Shown here in pieces: positions 16,641 to 25,644 of a DNA stretch of 64,000 nt (positions are counted from its first letter, which is position 1; the number at the start of each line of letters is the position of its first letter). The translations under genes and the position numbers were made by a program. This stretch comes from Aliiroseovarius halocynthiae (GTDB lineage Bacteria > Pseudomonadota > Alphaproteobacteria > Rhodobacterales > Rhodobacteraceae), in contig NZ_ML660019.1 in assembly GCF_007004645.1 (NCBI RefSeq), positions 62,001 through 126,000 of the forward strand. The letters run 5' to 3'. The notes under the pieces are model-generated. The model was not told where the DNA came from and searched no databases. It saw only the letters and a program-made list of their open reading frames with translations.

Positions 16641-17663
16641 TCAGCCCTTTTTCAGGACCTCACGGCCAAGCAGTTCGGCGATCTGGACGGCGTTGAGCGC
16701 TGCGCCCTTGCGCAGGTTGTCTGAAACACACCACATGTTTAGGCCGTTCTCGACGGTCACGTCCTGACGGATGCGGCTGATGAAGGTGGCGAAGTCGCCA
16801 ACACATTCGACCGGGGTGACATAGCCACCGTTCTCGCGCTTATCCACGACCAGAATGCCGGGGGCAGTACGCAGGATGTCGCGGGCTTCGTCTTCGTCCA
16901 GGAACTCTTCCGTTTCGATGTTGATCGATTCCGAGTGGCCAACGAAGACCGGCACGCGCACACAGGTGGCGGTGACTTTGATCGACGGGTCGACGATCTT
17001 TTTCGTCTCGGCGATCATCTTCCATTCTTCTTTCGTGTCGCCCGAGTCCATGAAGACGTCGATATGCGGGATCACGTTGAAGGCGATCTGCTTGGGGTAA
17101 ACCTTCGGTTCGACTTCCTGACCGGGGACATACATGCCCTTGGTCTGGTTCCACAGTTCGTCAATCGCGTCTTTGCCCGAGCCCGAAACCGACTGGTAGG
17201 TCGACACGACAACGCGCTTGATCTTGGCGCGGTCATGCAGAGGCTTCAGCGCCACAACCATCTGCGCGGTCGAGCAGTTGGGGTTCGCGATGATGTTCTT
17301 CTTCGCGTAATTGTGGATCGCCTGAGGGTTCACCTCGGGCACGATCAGCGGGATGTCGGGGTCGTAGCGGTACAGCGACGAGTTATCGATCACCACACAA
17401 CCCGCCGCAGCCGCTTTCGGCGCGTATTCTTTGGTTGCTTCCGAACCCACGGCAAACAGCGCCATGTCCCAGCCGGTGAAGTCAAAGGTGTCCAGATCCT
17501 GGGTGGTCAGGGTCTTGTCACCAAAGCTGACTTCAGTACCGAGCGAACGGCGCGATGCAAGCGCTGCAAGTTCATCTACGGGAAACTGGCGTTCCGCCAG
17601 GATGTTCAGCATTTCGCGGCCCACGTTGCCCGTGGCGCCTACGACGGCGACTTTATAGCCCAT
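16641..17663 (-). CDS. asd: aspartate-semialdehyde dehydrogenase
   Basis: A 340-residue cytosolic NADPH enzyme reducing aspartyl phosphate to aspartate semialdehyde, the branch point for lysine/diaminopimelate, threonine and methionine. The dinucleotide motif is GATGNVG (residues 9-15), and the catalytic cysteine is Cys130 in NPNCSTAQ. The length is normal. The gene has GGAGG just upstream of its ATG. Its last 29 codons and terminator are duplicated downstream beyond the sulfotransferase gene. It is otherwise intact and presumably essential. Confidence 0.96.
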   Translation of the reverse strand: MGYKVAVVGATGNVGREMLNILAERQFPVDELAALASRRSLGTEVSFGDKTLTTQDLDTFDFTGWDMALFAVGSEATKEYAPKAAAAGCVVIDNSSLYRYDPDIPLIVPEVNPQAIHNYAKKNIIANPNCSTAQMVVALKPLHDRAKIKRVVVSTYQSVSGSGKDAIDELWNQTKGMYVPGQEVEPKVYPKQIAFNVIPHIDVFMDSGDTKEEWKMIAETKKIVDPSIKVTATCVRVPVFVGHSESINIETEEFLDEDEARDILRTAPGILVVDKRENGGYVTPVECVGDFATFISRIRQDVTVENGLNMWCVSDNLRKGAALNAVQIAELLGREVLKKG

Positions 17664-18016
17664 TACGGCCTCCTATAATTGGTCTGTCTTTGAACCACCC
17701 AAAGACGGAGGGTTCCTTAGAGCAATTCGGCCTTGCAGAAAAGGCCTTTCCCGCCAATTCGCCATGATTTGTCGTTGACTTGTGTGTAATTCGCTGTGAT
17801 ACGCGCTGCAATCTGTCGGTTGACGCGTGAGCAACCCGCCCCAGATGCGAGGCAGGCAGACCTATCCACAAGTTCCCAAATCACGCGGGGTTCTGGCGGC
17901 AAGTTCGGCGCATGGGCATTCGGCCCATTCGCGAGCATTTGCTGCAAACCTAAGCGATGGGCGAATATGCCCCACCCGCGTGACAGCGGTGCACCCTTGC
18001 GTGCACCAGAAAGACG
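17664..18016. other. intergenic region between divergent asd and rhlE
   Basis: This 353-base stretch must hold promoters for both genes. One perfect hairpin, GGCCTT-GCAGAA-AAGGCC at 17729-17746, lies about 70 bases before asd. It could belong to the asd leader, but no known riboswitch or leader peptide was recognised. Nothing else stands out. Confidence 0.45.
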
Positions 18017-19333
18017 ATGATGACAAAATTTGCAGATCTCGGGCTCGACCCGAAACTGGTCGCAGCCGTGACGGAAGCAGGCTATGAGACCCCGACCCCA
18101 ATTCAAATTCAGGCAATTCCGCTGGTTTTGGAAGGCCGTGACGTGATGGGGCTGGCCCAAACCGGAACAGGCAAGACGGCGGCCTTTGGCCTGCCGCTGA
18201 TCCACCAGCTTCTAAGCAACCACGACAAACGGCAACCCAAATCCGTGAAAGCGCTTGTGCTTGCCCCGACCCGCGAACTGGTGAACCAAATCGCCGACAA
18301 CCTGCGCCTGTATGTGCAGGGCACCCATTTGAAAGTGCGTACTGTCGTGGGCGGCGTGTCGATCAACAAGCAGGTCAGCATGCTGGCGAATGGGATCGAC
18401 ATTCTGGTCGCCACGCCGGGGCGTTTGATTGACCTGATGGATCGCGGCTCGATCCGTTTGGATACGGCGACTTTCCTTGTGCTGGACGAGGCGGACCAGA
18501 TGCTCGACATGGGCTTTATCCATGCGCTGCGCAAAATCGCGCCTGCGCTGGGCGAGCCACGCCAGACCATGCTGTTTTCCGCGACCATGCCGAAACTGAT
18601 GGCTGAGCTGTCGAAGGCCTATCTGACGAACCCTGCGCGGGTGCAGGTGTCGCCTCCGGGCAAGGCGGCCGACAAGGTCACGCAGGGTCTGTATTACTGC
18701 CCCGACCGCAACGCCAAGATCACCAGATTGATCGATCTGCTTGGCCATGATGAAGAGGCACTGTCGCTGGTCTTCTCGCGCACCAAACACGGGGCCGAGA
18801 AGCTGATGAAGCACTTGGTCACCAAGGGGTTCGCGGCGGTGTCCATCCATGGAAACAAAAGCCAAGGCCAGCGTGATCGCGCTCTTGCTGCCTTCCGCGC
18901 GGGTGAAGCGCGTATTCTGGTTGCCACCGATGTGGCTGCACGCGGGATCGACATTCCCGGCGTCAGCCATGTTTACAATTTCGACCTGCCCGAGGTCGCC
19001 GACAACTATGTCCACCGCATTGGCCGCACTGCACGTGCGGGCGCGGATGGGGATGCGATTTCCTTCGTGTCGGGCGTCGAACTGGGCCTGTTGCGCGACA
19101 TCGAGAAAGTCATGAAGATCGAGATCCCGGTGCTGGGCGGCAAACGCCCGGCCGAGGAAAAACGCCCTCAGCGTGGTCAAGGTGGCGGCGGTGGCGGAGG
19201 CGGTCGTCGTGGTGGCGGAGGCGGAGCTGGCGGAGGCCGCAAACCGCGCGGCGCTTCAGGGCAGGGGCCGAAGCCTTCCGGCAATCCAGGCGCAGGAAAA
19301 CGTCGTCGCCGTCGTCCTAAAAAGTCGGCTTAA
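18017..19333 (+). CDS. rhlE: DEAD-box RNA helicase, RhlE-like
   Basis: A 438-residue ATP-dependent RNA helicase. In order come the Q motif (TPTPIQIQAIP, about 26-35), Walker A AQTGTGKT (47-54), DEAD in LDEADQMLDMGF, the SAT motif, and HRIGRTARAG in the second RecA domain. The final 60 residues are low-complexity Gly/Arg/Pro repeats and a basic KRRRRRPKK end, typical of RNA-binding tails in RhlE-type enzymes. A role in ribosome assembly or mRNA decay, often needed in the cold, is known for the family. Two consecutive ATG codons (18017, 18020) could start it. Confidence 0.92.
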   Translation: MMTKFADLGLDPKLVAAVTEAGYETPTPIQIQAIPLVLEGRDVMGLAQTGTGKTAAFGLPLIHQLLSNHDKRQPKSVKALVLAPTRELVNQIADNLRLYVQGTHLKVRTVVGGVSINKQVSMLANGIDILVATPGRLIDLMDRGSIRLDTATFLVLDEADQMLDMGFIHALRKIAPALGEPRQTMLFSATMPKLMAELSKAYLTNPARVQVSPPGKAADKVTQGLYYCPDRNAKITRLIDLLGHDEEALSLVFSRTKHGAEKLMKHLVTKGFAAVSIHGNKSQGQRDRALAAFRAGEARILVATDVAARGIDIPGVSHVYNFDLPEVADNYVHRIGRTARAGADGDAISFVSGVELGLLRDIEKVMKIEIPVLGGKRPAEEKRPQRGQGGGGGGGGRRGGGGGAGGGRKPRGASGQGPKPSGNPGAGKRRRRRPKKSA

Positions 19334-20517
19334 TCCGTTCGGTCCTGACTGAGCAGATAAAGCAGACAGCCGATCAACCCCGGCACTGCGAAAAACAGGA
19401 ACACGGCCTGATATGGGGCCGTGACCGCCACATCCGGACCTTGTGCGGATTTGAAAACACTGGCCGAGGCATACTGGAATATGCCCACACCACCGATCCC
19501 GAACATGTTCAAAAGCGTGACCCCCCGGCCCACCAAGTGGGGCGGATAAAAGCTGCGCGCGTGTGCCATGATCAAAGGGAAACTCGCGGCAAACAGGCCA
19601 ATGGCGGCCATGGTCAGCGATACGCGCCAGACGCCCGCGTCAGGCGCTGCCCAAAGCAGGAAGACCAATCCAACGGCGATCAGGTTGCCAAAGAAGATCA
19701 CCCATTTCCGTGTCCCAAAGACGCGGTCCAAGGGACCATAGGCGAAGCTGCCAATCACCATCGCCAGGGCGATGGCCATCGTGGCCCAACCAATGCCCGT
19801 TGTGTCCAGCCCATAGACGTCGCGCAAATAAGGCCCCGCCCAGCTGCCTCGAAGGCCAGCGGCGGCGGTGTAGTTCACGAACATAATTGGGAAGATCGCC
19901 CAAAGTGCTGGCATCTTCAGAAGGTCCAGAACCGAGCCCTTCTGCGCCCCATCTTCCGCAGTGGCCTTTGGCGGGTTGTCCACCGCGATCATAATCAATG
20001 CGGCAACAACCAGCGTGACCGCAGCCAAGGCCCATAGGCATGTGCGCCAGCCGAATTGCTCGACCGCCAGTGCCATGGGCAAAGCGCCCGCGATATTGCC
20101 CAGCGATCCAATGCCGATGACCATGCCGGCCAACGTTCCAAAGACCTTTGGTGAATACATGCGGGCGAAGATGAAATAGCTGGCCATCAAAACAGGGGAA
20201 CAACCAATCCCGATCAGGACCATCGCGTATAGGATATGGTCAGGGCTTGACGCCATGGCGAATAAAGCAGCCCCGCCAGCGCCTCCGACTGCCAATAAGC
20301 CTGCCGCGACTTTGCGTGGCCCGATATTGTCCAAAGCCCAACCGACCGGAATTTGCATCAACGCAAAGACAAGAAACCATGCGCCAGAAGCACGTGCCAG
20401 ATCCTCGGGCGTTGCGCCAAGGTCCAGCTTCAACGCAGGTGTCATCACCGCCAGAAAAGCGCGGTAAAACTGGCTTAGAACATAAGCCGCAATCAACGTG
20501 ATGATGCCTGCCCGCAT
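19330..20517 (-). CDS. MFS transporter
   Basis: A 395-residue inner-membrane carrier with about twelve hydrophobic segments. The loop between segments 2 and 3 reads GWALDNIGPRKV, the MFS GxxxD-x2-GxR signature, and the layout fits the nitrate/oxalate-like or general metabolite MFS groups. The substrate cannot be assigned. Its stop overlaps the last bases of the convergent rhlE. It lies downstream of hemE on the same strand, separated by copy 1 of the dispersed hairpin repeat, so a separate promoter is likely. Confidence 0.85.
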   Translation of the reverse strand: MRAGIITLIAAYVLSQFYRAFLAVMTPALKLDLGATPEDLARASGAWFLVFALMQIPVGWALDNIGPRKVAAGLLAVGGAGGAALFAMASSPDHILYAMVLIGIGCSPVLMASYFIFARMYSPKVFGTLAGMVIGIGSLGNIAGALPMALAVEQFGWRTCLWALAAVTLVVAALIMIAVDNPPKATAEDGAQKGSVLDLLKMPALWAIFPIMFVNYTAAAGLRGSWAGPYLRDVYGLDTTGIGWATMAIALAMVIGSFAYGPLDRVFGTRKWVIFFGNLIAVGLVFLLWAAPDAGVWRVSLTMAAIGLFAASFPLIMAHARSFYPPHLVGRGVTLLNMFGIGGVGIFQYASASVFKSAQGPDVAVTAPYQAVFLFFAVPGLIGCLLYLLSQDRTD

Positions 20518-20590
20518 GTGGACCTCCCAATCTCAACCTGCGCAGAAGACACGCGGACACTCGATTTGACAAGCCCGCATTTTCTTGTCG

Positions 20591-20636
20591 AAATTATCCT
20601 GGGGTGAGCCCGTCAGGGCGAGGGGCAACGCCCCTT
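20591..20636 (-). repeat. dispersed multi-hairpin repeat, copy 1 (after hemE)
   Basis: On the plus strand it reads ATTATCCTGGGGTGAGCC, then GCCC-GTCA-GGGC and GGGGC-AAC-GCCCC. On the hemE strand the hairpins directly follow, and in fact include, the TAA stop. The outer GGCTCGC hairpin found in other copies is missing here, as if the gene end replaced it. Related copies lie at 24584, 42197 and 62808. Confidence 0.8.
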
Positions 20637-21672
20637 ACCCGCAGCTGCGAACCGTGTCGATCATCAGCTGCACATTCTCAGGATCCGCGTCCGGGGTGAT
20701 GCCGTGGCCGAGGTTGAAAATATGCGGGCCGTTCTTGAACGCGTCGACAATGGCGCGGGCCTCATCAACCAAAGCCTGACCGCCGGTGACCATGTGGCTG
20801 GATTTCAAATTGCCCTGAACACAGCCATCCACTTGTACATTGGCCGCCGCCCATTCCGCGCTGACCGAGTTGTCCAGCGCGACGCAATCCACGCCGGTCT
20901 GTTTCGCAAACCCGATATAGCCTTCACCCGCTTCACGGGGGAAGCCGATGACCGGAATTCCAGGGTGACGCTTCTTCAGTTCGGATGTGATCACCCGCGC
21001 AGGCTCCACCGCGTATTTTTGGAAGTCTTCGCCCTTCAGAGACCCGGCCCAGCTGTCAAACAGCTTTACGACCTCGGCACCAGCCTCGATCTGCTTGGAC
21101 AGGTATTCGATGGTGCCCTCGGTCAGGCGATCCATTACGGCTTCAAACAGTGGACGGTTCTCGGCTTTCAACGCATGCGCCGGTCCCTGATCCTTGGTGC
21201 CTTGGCCCGCAATCATATAGGTCGCTACGGTCCACGGCATGCCCGCGAACCCGATCAGAGTGGTCTCTTCCGGTAGTTCGCGACGCAGAATGCGGACGGT
21301 TTCGTAAATCGGGTTCAGTGTCTCGTGGATGTCTTCTTTACCTGACAGCTTGTCGAAGTCGGACTGTTCGGTGATCGTGGACAAGCGCGGGCCTTCCCCG
21401 GTCACGAACCACAGATCGGCACCGAGGGCTTGCGGCAGAAGCAGGATGTCAGCAAACAAGATCGCCGCATCAAAGCCATAGCGGCGAATGGGCTGCAATG
21501 TGACCTCGGCCGCCAGCTCTGGGTTATAGCAAAGCTTCAGAAAATCCCCGGCTTCGGCCCGCGTGGCGCGATACTCGGGCAAATAGCGCCCTGCCTGACG
21601 CATCATCCAGATCGGAGGTGTCGGAAGGGTCTCGCCTGCAAGTGCGCGCAGAATGGTCTTTTGCTGGGTCAT
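20635..21672 (-). CDS. hemE: uroporphyrinogen decarboxylase
   Basis: A 345-residue cytosolic enzyme converting uroporphyrinogen III to coproporphyrinogen III by removing four carboxyl groups. The signature [16 protein letters not shown] at about residues 20-35 supplies the conserved arginines of the active site, and the second signature [14 protein letters not shown] is also present. Length is normal. It is divergent from hemC across 114 bases, so the two haem genes may share regulation. Its stop codon is embedded in copy 1 of the dispersed hairpin repeat. Confidence 0.97.
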   Translation of the reverse strand: MTQQKTILRALAGETLPTPPIWMMRQAGRYLPEYRATRAEAGDFLKLCYNPELAAEVTLQPIRRYGFDAAILFADILLLPQALGADLWFVTGEGPRLSTITEQSDFDKLSGKEDIHETLNPIYETVRILRRELPEETTLIGFAGMPWTVATYMIAGQGTKDQGPAHALKAENRPLFEAVMDRLTEGTIEYLSKQIEAGAEVVKLFDSWAGSLKGEDFQKYAVEPARVITSELKKRHPGIPVIGFPREAGEGYIGFAKQTGVDCVALDNSVSAEWAAANVQVDGCVQGNLKSSHMVTGGQALVDEARAIVDAFKNGPHIFNLGHGITPDADPENVQLMIDTVRSCG

Positions 21673-21786
21673 GGGGCGGCCTTTCGATTTTTGTCCATTG
21701 CGTGGTCACTCAGCCGCGACAGGATGTCAAGCGCCGGGGGTGTCGCAGGCATGGACAGCGCCTGCCTTCCTGCGTAAACCCACCCT

Positions 21787-22743
21787 ATGACATATGCACT
21801 TCCGACCCCCGACGCGCCCCTGAATATTGGCACACGCGGCAGCCCTTTGGCGCTGGCGCAGGCCCATGAAACGCGCCGCCGCCTGATGGACGCCTTCGAC
21901 CTGCCCGAAGCGGCATTCGAGATTGTAGTGATCCATACCACGGGCGATGACCGCGCGATGATCGACGCAGACCGGGCCTTGAAGGAAATCGGCAACAAAG
22001 GCCTTTTCACCAAAGAGATTGAAGAGGCGATGTTGGACGGGCGTATCGATATCGCGGTGCATTCAATGAAGGATATGCCGGTTGAACAGCCCGAGGGGCT
22101 GTTGCTGGAGTGTTACCTGCCGCGCGAGGATACGCGCGATGCATTCGTATCGATCAACTATCGCTCTATCGCTGATCTTCCGGAGGGGGCGGTCGTTGGT
22201 ACGTCGTCGCTGCGCCGTAAAGCCCAGCTGTTAAACACGCGGCCTGATCTTGATATCGTCGAGTTTCGTGGAAATGTTCAAACCCGTCTGAGAAAGCTTG
22301 AAGAGGGCGTTGCCGAGGCGACGTTCCTTGCAATGGCCGGGTTGAACCGATTGGCGATCGAAGGCGTTCCTAAGACTGCAATTCCGACCGACGTGATGCT
22401 GAACGCAGTTGCTCAGGGCGCGATTGGGATCGAGCGACGTGCCGACGATGCACGTGCAAAGGATATGCTGGATGCAATTCATGATGCCGAAACCGGCCAA
22501 CGGCTGGCGGCAGAGCGGTCTTTTCTTGGCGCACTTGATGGATCATGCGAAACACCAATTGCGGCGCTTGCCACACTTGAAGGCGATACGCTGACATTGC
22601 GCGGGGAAATCTTGCGCACAGATGGGTCGGAAAGCGAAGCAGGTGAAATTTCAGGGCAGATCGCTGACGGAAAGAAACTGGGCCGTGAGCTGGCACAACA
22701 ACTGCTGTCACGCGTTGACGACGACTTCTTTGACTGGAAATAG
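21787..22743 (+). CDS. hemC: hydroxymethylbilane synthase (porphobilinogen deaminase)
   Basis: A 318-residue cytosolic enzyme that joins four porphobilinogens into hydroxymethylbilane. The dipyrromethane cofactor is held by Cys254 in LDGSCETPIAA. The N-terminal NIGTRGSPLALAQA and VHSMKDMP segments are the usual active-site blocks. It is a single gene, divergent from hemE and ended by the hairpin at 22742-22781. Confidence 0.97.
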   Translation: MTYALPTPDAPLNIGTRGSPLALAQAHETRRRLMDAFDLPEAAFEIVVIHTTGDDRAMIDADRALKEIGNKGLFTKEIEEAMLDGRIDIAVHSMKDMPVEQPEGLLLECYLPREDTRDAFVSINYRSIADLPEGAVVGTSSLRRKAQLLNTRPDLDIVEFRGNVQTRLRKLEEGVAEATFLAMAGLNRLAIEGVPKTAIPTDVMLNAVAQGAIGIERRADDARAKDMLDAIHDAETGQRLAAERSFLGALDGSCETPIAALATLEGDTLTLRGEILRTDGSESEAGEISGQIADGKKLGRELAQQLLSRVDDDFFDWK

Positions 22744-22781
22744 AAAAAGACCCGGCATTGCGACCGAGCCTCTCTTTTTCT
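22742..22781. terminator. bidirectional terminator between hemC and a thiolase gene
   Basis: Arms AGAAAAAGA and TCTTTTTCT pair perfectly over nine bases around a GC-containing centre with an inner CGG/CCG pairing. The structure starts within the hemC stop codon and ends just before the thiolase stop, so it can end transcription from both convergent genes. Confidence 0.75.
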
Positions 22782-22787
22782 GAGTGC

Positions 22788-23963
22788 TTACAGGCGCTCG
22801 ATGGCCAGTGCGATCCCTTGACCGCCGCCGATGCACATGGTGATCAGCGCTTTCGAGCCGCCGATACGCTCCAGTTCATACAGCGCCTTCACGGTGATAA
22901 TCGCGCCGGTGGCCCCAACAGGATGGCCCAGCGCAATCGCGCCACCGTTCGGGTTCACCTTAGCCGTATCCAGACCCAGGCCATTATTCACGGCAATGGC
23001 TTGGGACGCGAAGGCTTCGTTCGATTCGATCACGTCGAAATCACCAACAGACAGACCGGTTTTCGCCAACAGGTTCTCGACCGCAGGCACCGGGCCTATG
23101 CCCATGACTTCGGGCCGTACACCTGCATGGCCATAGCCGATGACGCGCGCCTTGGGTTTCAGGCCTGCGGCCTGGGCTGCGTCCGCGCGGGCCAGAACCA
23201 GCGCCGCTGCGCCATCATTGATGCCGGATGCGTTGCCCGCCGTCACGCTGCCGTCTTTCTGGAACGCCGGGCGCAGGCCAGCCAAGGCTTCGGCCGTGGT
23301 TGGCTTGGGGTGCTCGTCGCGGGCGAAGGCGACCGCCTCGTGGCGCTTTTTTACGTCGATGGGCACGATCTGGCTGTCGAAATACCCAGCCTCGATCGCG
23401 GCGGCGGCGCGGCGCTGGCTTTCCAGTGCGAACGCGTCCTGATCTTCGCGGGTCACGCTGTTCTCAGACGCGACGTTTTCCGCTGTAATGCCCATGTGTC
23501 CAGTGCCAAAGGGGCAGTTCAGCGCCCCCAGCATCATATCCTGCGCACCTGTGTCACCCATCTTCTGTCCCCACCGCGCTTGTGGCAAAATATAGGGTGA
23601 CCGGCTCATGTTCTCAGCTCCACCAGCCACGGCGAAATCAGCATCGCCCAGCATCAAGTTCTGCGTCGCTGACACGATGGCTTGAAGCCCGGAGCCGCAC
23701 AGGCGGTTCACGTTCATCGCAGGGGTTGCGTCGGGAATACCAGCTTCGATCGCAGCGACACGCGACAGATACATGTCGCGCGGCTCGGTGTTGATCACAT
23801 GCCCAAAGACCACGTGCCCGATCTGTTCCGGGGAAACACCGGCACGGGCCATGGCCTCGCGGGTGACAGTTGCACCAAGTGTGCTGGGCGGGGTCTGGGC
23901 AAGGCAGCCGCCGAACCCACCTATTGCGGTGCGTACACCATCAAGAATGACAATATCGGACAT
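22788..23963 (-). CDS. acetyl-CoA C-acyltransferase (beta-ketothiolase)
   Basis: A 391-residue thiolase. The acylated cysteine is Cys89 in NRLCGSGLQA. The C-terminal GGAIALGHPVGATGA and CIGGGQG motifs provide the catalytic His and Cys. It resembles the BktB type of ketothiolase more than the biosynthetic PhaA encoded at 56255, so a role in longer or aromatic acyl-CoA breakdown is possible. It has a good AGGAG start. It is separated from the MarR gene by about 90 bases on the same strand. Confidence 0.9.
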   Translation of the reverse strand: MSDIVILDGVRTAIGGFGGCLAQTPPSTLGATVTREAMARAGVSPEQIGHVVFGHVINTEPRDMYLSRVAAIEAGIPDATPAMNVNRLCGSGLQAIVSATQNLMLGDADFAVAGGAENMSRSPYILPQARWGQKMGDTGAQDMMLGALNCPFGTGHMGITAENVASENSVTREDQDAFALESQRRAAAAIEAGYFDSQIVPIDVKKRHEAVAFARDEHPKPTTAEALAGLRPAFQKDGSVTAGNASGINDGAAALVLARADAAQAAGLKPKARVIGYGHAGVRPEVMGIGPVPAVENLLAKTGLSVGDFDVIESNEAFASQAIAVNNGLGLDTAKVNPNGGAIALGHPVGATGAIITVKALYELERIGGSKALITMCIGGGQGIALAIERL

Positions 23964-24050
23964 ATCAGGATCTCCTGTTTTGCGTTGGCGCCACTGTGCC
24001 GCAAAGCAGAAAGCCTGTCTTCTGTAACGCTCCGTCAGGAACGGAAGAGA

Positions 24051-24500
24051 TCACTCATCGTTGGTATTGCCGGGGTCGAGCTTCTTCAGAAGTAACACTA
24101 AAGTCTCGCGAAAACTCTCGTCCTGTTCTTCCAGCAACGTGGTGAGATGCGTCTCATAGTCAGCCGCGATCGGGGCTAATGCGTCGATCATCGCGCGCCC
24201 CTTGTCGGTCAGGCTTAGCTCGACCAGACGCCGGTCGCTAGGGTTGATGGTCTTGGTGATATAGCCCGCCGCCTCAAGCCGGGACGCCGCCCGGCTAACT
24301 TTCGGCTTGTCCATGTCCACCCGCTTGTGGATCTCGCGCACGCTAACGCTGTCGGCCTGGCTTAGATGGGCAACGACCCGCCACTCTGACACCGAGATCC
24401 CATAGGCCTCGCGATAATGCTTGGAAAATTCTGCGCTGACACGGCTGGACAGAACAGCAATCTGGTACGGTAGGAAATCATCAAGTTTAAAGCTGGTCAC
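24051..24500 (-). CDS. MarR family transcriptional regulator
   Basis: A 149-residue dimeric winged-helix repressor. The DNA-binding region lies at about residues 55-105 (VREIHKRVDMDKPKVSRAASRLEAAGYI), with the wing at SDRRLVELSLTDKG. The GTG at 24500 follows a GAGGGC and is preferred over an ATG 18 codons upstream, whose extra residues look non-coding. The gene lies upstream of the thiolase on the same strand and may regulate it; that is inference. Ligand unknown. Confidence 0.87.
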   Translation of the reverse strand: MTSFKLDDFLPYQIAVLSSRVSAEFSKHYREAYGISVSEWRVVAHLSQADSVSVREIHKRVDMDKPKVSRAASRLEAAGYITKTINPSDRRLVELSLTDKGRAMIDALAPIAADYETHLTTLLEEQDESFRETLVLLLKKLDPGNTNDE

Positions 24501-24583
24501 GCCCTCGCCTTTCCGGTTTTCCCTCAGCTTGCCCCGACACGTGGCCCAAGGCAAGCCAAAGCCAAGTCTTGCTTTTCTTGTTT

Positions 24584-24648
24584 GAAATATCCCGGGGTGA
24601 GCCCGTCAGGGCGAGGGGCAGCGCCCCTCAGGCTCGCGTTAGCGAGCC
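24584..24648 (-). repeat. dispersed multi-hairpin repeat, copy 2 (after hemF)
   Basis: The hemF-strand order is GGCTCGC-TAAC-GCGAGCC, then AGGGGCGCTGCCCCT, then GCCC-TGAC-GGGC, then CCCCGGGATATTT. All three hairpins are present, starting 11 bases after the hemF stop. Sequence and order match copies at 62808 and, in part, 20591 and 42197. Confidence 0.85.
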
Positions 24649-24658
24649 ATCGACCGCC

Positions 24659-25549
24659 TTATACCCACTTTGCCATCGGCGGCAGACTCATCAAAACGGC
24701 ATCGGCGTCATGGCCCGTGGCCAGACCAAACTTGGTGCCGCGGTCATAGACAAGGTTGTATTCGGCATAGAGCCCACGATGCACCAGCTGGGTGTCTTTG
24801 TCGCTCTCATCCCACGGTGTGTTGCGGCGCTTTTCGGTTACCGGAACAAAGGCAGGCAGGAAGGCGCGGCCGATGTCTTGGGTCAGGGCAAAGTCAGCCT
24901 CCCAATCACCAGTGTTGCGGTCATCCATGAAAATCCCGCCAACCCCTCGGGCGCGGCCACGGTGGGGGACATAGAAATACTCGTCCGCCCATTCCTTTAG
25001 CTTGCCATAAAGCGTGGGGTCATGGGGATCCAGATGCTCTTTCTGAACATTGTGGAAATGCGCCGTGTCCTCGTCATATTCGATGCAGGGGTTCAGGTCA
25101 GACCCGCCCCCGAACCACCACGCACCGGGTGTCCAGAACATGCGGGTATTCATGTGTACCGCAGGGCAATGTGGGTTCTGCATATGCGCAACCAATGAAA
25201 TGCCCGAGGCCCAGAAGCGCGGATCATCCTCGATCCCGGGAACACCGCGCGCGGCCATCGCCTGTTGGGCAGCTTTTCCCAGAGTGCCGTAAACAGTCGA
25301 GATATTCACGCCCACTTTTTCAAACACACGCCCGCCCCGCATGACGCTCATCAGCCCACCGCCTGCGTCCGATCCGTCATCTGATTGGCGGGTGGTTTTT
25401 GTGACGTCGAACTTTCCGGCAGGCTGATCTGCAAATGGCCCCTCGGATTGGCTGTCTTCCAGTGCCTCAAAGGTGGCAACGATCTGGTCGCGAAGCTCGT
25501 GGAACCATTGGCTGGCACGGGCTTTTTGATCTGTCATCTGGTCGGTCAT
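24659..25549 (-). CDS. hemF: oxygen-dependent coproporphyrinogen-III oxidase
   Basis: A 296-residue cytosolic enzyme that oxidatively decarboxylates coproporphyrinogen III to protoporphyrinogen IX using O2. Recognisable blocks are PHCPAVHMNTRMF, WWFGGGSDLNPCIEYDED with DTAHFH, and YVPHRGRARGVGGIFMDD. The start is ATG 25549, preceded by GGAG at the right distance; a TTG six codons upstream is less likely. Together with hemE and hemC it makes this a haem-rich stretch, though the three are in separate transcription units. Copy 2 of the hairpin repeat follows. Confidence 0.97.
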   Translation of the reverse strand: MTDQMTDQKARASQWFHELRDQIVATFEALEDSQSEGPFADQPAGKFDVTKTTRQSDDGSDAGGGLMSVMRGGRVFEKVGVNISTVYGTLGKAAQQAMAARGVPGIEDDPRFWASGISLVAHMQNPHCPAVHMNTRMFWTPGAWWFGGGSDLNPCIEYDEDTAHFHNVQKEHLDPHDPTLYGKLKEWADEYFYVPHRGRARGVGGIFMDDRNTGDWEADFALTQDIGRAFLPAFVPVTEKRRNTPWDESDKDTQLVHRGLYAEYNLVYDRGTKFGLATGHDADAVLMSLPPMAKWV

Positions 25550-25644
25550 TGGAGGCTCCGGTGTCAATGAGGATTGCTTTGCGCTCAGCTATCAAAGCTG
25601 CACGGGTTTGGCAAAAGGCAGGATGTCGCGCGGGGGGCACGCCG

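Noticed and set aside
17729-17746. Riboswitch or leader hairpin before asd
   Set aside because: A single six-pair hairpin without further conserved elements or leader ORF is too little evidence.
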